A DNA stretch of 43,655 bases from Companilactobacillus furfuricola (GTDB lineage: Bacteria; Bacillota; Bacilli; Lactobacillales; Lactobacillaceae): positions 1-43,655 of the forward strand of contig NZ_RHNT01000018.1 in the NCBI RefSeq assembly GCF_003946325.1, written 5' to 3'. Positions 42,110-43,655 of this stretch are shown here, in pieces (the first letter of the stretch is position 1; each line of letters opens with the position of its first letter). The translations under genes were made by a program, and so were the position numbers. Below the pieces are notes generated by a model. The model made no database searches. It saw nothing but the letters and a program-made list of their open reading frames with translations, and was not told the DNA's origin.

Positions 42110-42380
42110 CAAAGACGTGAAGAAAGAGGAGTAAGATACTTCGATCTGACAGTGAATCGGGAATGGTGAGAACCCGACCAGATGAGATTTATCTGAAAAA
42201 CACTTTCTAGTTTCTAGCTGAAATGATTTTCAAATTAAGCTTAGACGTGAGACCGATACGTTATCATTCGGTGGAGTATGTTAGTACTCTTATTAAGGTG
42301 GCTTACTTTACTGTAAGCAAACTGGGTGGTACCGCGAAAAGTCTTTCGTCCCTTTTATTAGGGATGGAAGGCTTTTTTTA
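42110..42380 (+). promoter_or_regulatory. T-box riboswitch with an Asn (AAC) specifier
   Basis: tRNA-sensing leader of asnA. Stem I has the basal pair AGAAAG / CTTTCT and an apical GGTGAGA bulge (about 42167). The specifier AAC (42199-42201) sits in the bulge just before CTTTCT and reads Asn, which fits the gene. The T-box sequence GGGTGGTACCGCG is at about 42324-42336. The terminator GTCTTTCGTCCC / GGGATGGAAGGC with a T-run follows at about 42341-42380. Uncharged tRNA-Asn would favour antitermination and AsnA synthesis. Confidence 0.92.
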
Positions 42381-42435
42381 TTACCCTCTGTTCTAAAACG
42401 TCAATGTTCAAAAATTTTAAAGGAGAGTTATCATT

Positions 42436-43443
42436 ATGCATATTATTAAGCCAAAGGATTACCAACCAAAATTAACTACGAAACAAACTCAAGCAGCTAT
42501 TCGTTTCATCCGTGAAACATTCCAAGACGAATTTGGTAAAGAATTGAACTTGTCACGTATTTCTGCTCCCATGTTTCTGGAAAAGGATACTGGATTAAAT
42601 GATAACCTTAACGGTGTTGAAAAACCTGTTTCCTTTGAAATGAAAGACATGCCCGGTAAAACTATCGAGATCGTTCACTCACTAGCTAAGTGGAAACGCT
42701 GGGCTTTGAAACATTACGACTTTAAATTGGGCGAAGGCCTTTATACGAATATGAACGCTATTAGAAAAGACGAAGATCTCGACAACTTCCACTCCATCTA
42801 TGTTGACCAATGGGACTGGGAAAAAGTTATCACTAAAGAAGATCGTACGAAAGAAACTTTGGAATCAACTGTTAAACAAATTTTTAAAGTTATCAAGCAC
42901 ATGGAACACGAAGTTTGGTACAAGTTCCCCGAAGCCGTTCACCATTTACCTGATGAAATTCACTTCGTTACTTCACAAGAGCTTGAAGACAGATGGCCTG
43001 ACAAGACACCTAGAGAACGTGAAAATGCTATTACGAAAGAACTTGGTTGTGTCTTCATCGAACAAATCGGTGGTGCTTTGAAGAGTGGTCAACCACACGA
43101 CCTTCGTGCCCCTGACTATGATGACTGGAAATTAAACGGCGATATTATGTTCTGGTACGAACCTTTGGACCAAGCTATCGAGATTTCATCTATGGGTGTT
43201 CGTGTTGATGCTAAGTCGATGATGGAACAGCTTAAGGTCCGTGGCGAGGAAGCTCGCCTTGAGTTGCCATACCATAAGATGATTATGAGTGAAGAGCTAC
43301 CATTTACTATTGGTGGTGGTATTGGTCAGTCACGTTTGTGTATGTTGCTTCTTGGGAAGGCTCATGTTGGTGAGGTGCAAGCTAGTGTTTGGCCTGATGA
43401 GTATATTAAGGAATGTGCTAAGTATAATATTCATATTTTGTAA
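42436..43443 (+). CDS. asnA: Aspartate-ammonia ligase (asparagine synthetase A)
   Basis: Makes asparagine from aspartate, ammonia and ATP in the cytosol, related to class II tRNA synthetases. It has 335 residues, normal length. Family blocks: [20 protein letters not shown] near the start, [66 protein letters not shown] and the C-terminal [23 protein letters not shown] 42436 after AAAGGAGAG. It is controlled by the T-box directly upstream. The last about 200 bases turn strongly G+T-rich (43321-43380: 42 of 60), the flank of repeat A4. Confidence 0.97.
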   Translation: MHIIKPKDYQPKLTTKQTQAAIRFIRETFQDEFGKELNLSRISAPMFLEKDTGLNDNLNGVEKPVSFEMKDMPGKTIEIVHSLAKWKRWALKHYDFKLGEGLYTNMNAIRKDEDLDNFHSIYVDQWDWEKVITKEDRTKETLESTVKQIFKVIKHMEHEVWYKFPEAVHHLPDEIHFVTSQELEDRWPDKTPRERENAITKELGCVFIEQIGGALKSGQPHDLRAPDYDDWKLNGDIMFWYEPLDQAIEISSMGVRVDAKSMMEQLKVRGEEARLELPYHKMIMSEELPFTIGGGIGQSRLCMLLLGKAHVGEVQASVWPDEYIKECAKYNIHIL

Positions 43444-43458
43444 TATTTTGATGAATGA

Positions 43459-43484
43459 AGCTGCCTTTTTTGGTGGCTTTTTTA
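43459..43484 (+). terminator. Terminator after asnA
   Basis: AGC-TG-CC / GG-TG-GCT stem with a T6 loop, then TTTTTT. Confidence 0.7.
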
Positions 43485-43509
43485 TTTTGGATTTGTTTGG
43501 GATGGTGGT

Positions 43510-43655
43510 AATAGTTTGGTTGTACGTTCAATGCCGGTTCCGGGGCGGGGCGCTATATGGGATTGGAACGTAGCCGACTGCTACAATTTTTTTAACCGGA
43601 CAGATGAAAAACAATAATCAGTCCGGGAGACGATAACAATGAGTAGGAAAAATAA
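43510..43655 (+). repeat. Repeat A, copy A4 (5' half; partial, runs off the window)
   Basis: The 5' half of repeat A on the plus strand. GGTTGTACGTTCAATGCCGG (43518-43537) is shared with A2. It is followed by the arm GGGGCGGGGCGCTATATGGG (43542-43561) and the conserved TGGAACG-TAGCCGAC. Inside there is another hairpin, CCGGAC / GTCCGG (about 43593-43626). An ATG at 43639 after GGGAGACGATAACA could start a gene beyond the edge, but 17 bases are too few to say. Confidence 0.75.

Noticed and set aside
43639-43655. Start of a further gene at the right edge
   Set aside because: Only five codons are visible and the site lies inside partial repeat A4; it cannot be judged.

Overview
The window is low-GC Firmicutes DNA and looks like a Lactobacillaceae chromosome. 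The evidence is the gene repertoire (SLAP-type surface protein, C69 dipeptidase PepD, MntH followed by a universal stress protein, T-box controlled AsnA, SbcCD, a soluble fumarate-reductase-like flavoprotein). Companilactobacillus or a close relative is my best guess, but the species cannot be fixed from sequence reading alone. There is no rRNA, no intact tRNA, no CRISPR array, no transposase and no phage gene.

Layout. 0.1-2.7 kb: an APC amino acid permease between two copies of a large structured repeat (repeat A). 2.7-7.9 kb (minus): acnA-gltA-icd, the oxidative half of the TCA cycle leading to 2-oxoglutarate. 8.1-13.1 kb: a Cof-type HAD phosphatase, a secreted SLAP protein, a tandem pair of a 120-nt structured repeat (repeat B), a YisL-like membrane protein, a GlcU-like sugar uptake gene killed by one stop codon, a DUF2200 gene, a repeat A remnant and a cyclophilin. 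13.5-19.6 kb: a zinc alcohol dehydrogenase with CcpA and possible Rex sites, a YeiH-type transporter divergent from a LysR regulator whose end is frameshifted, an MFS exporter, and a WYL regulator/GNAT pair. 19.7-25.7 kb: a hypothetical gene, mntH-usp, then envelope-type genes (tail-anchored coiled coil, membrane protein, a nonsense-interrupted Ltp protein, a TerB-N protein). 26-32.4 kb: pepD, two tiny WxWS peptides, and sbcDC under a LexA box. 32.5-35.7 kb: a prephenate-dehydratase-like gene behind a Phe-rich leader peptide and attenuator, a YjjG-type phosphatase, a secreted protein, two more repeat B copies and a small ORF. 35.7-41.4 kb: a flavin redox cluster consisting of an FMN-reductase/PAS protein with an unusual tail, an FMN reductase, ApbE, a fumarate-reductase-like FAD/FMN protein and a TetR regulator. 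41.4-43.65 kb: three more repeat B copies (one truncated), a tRNA-like fragment, the T-box and asnA, and a partial repeat A.

Three things stand out. (1) Repeat A: a roughly 300-nt element closed by a perfect 19-20 bp GC-rich stem whose sequence changes compensatorily between copies. Every copy lies inside a patch of strong strand asymmetry, and the strand collinear with the element is G+T-rich regardless of gene direction. (2) A cytosolic flavinylation module: ApbE without a signal peptide, its obvious target (an FMN_bind domain), and a flavin reductase whose disordered tail carries three ApbE-like D-A-x-x-G-A-S motifs. (3) A classical leader-peptide attenuator with four Phe and two Tyr among 20 codons, in front of a prephenate-dehydratase-like gene.
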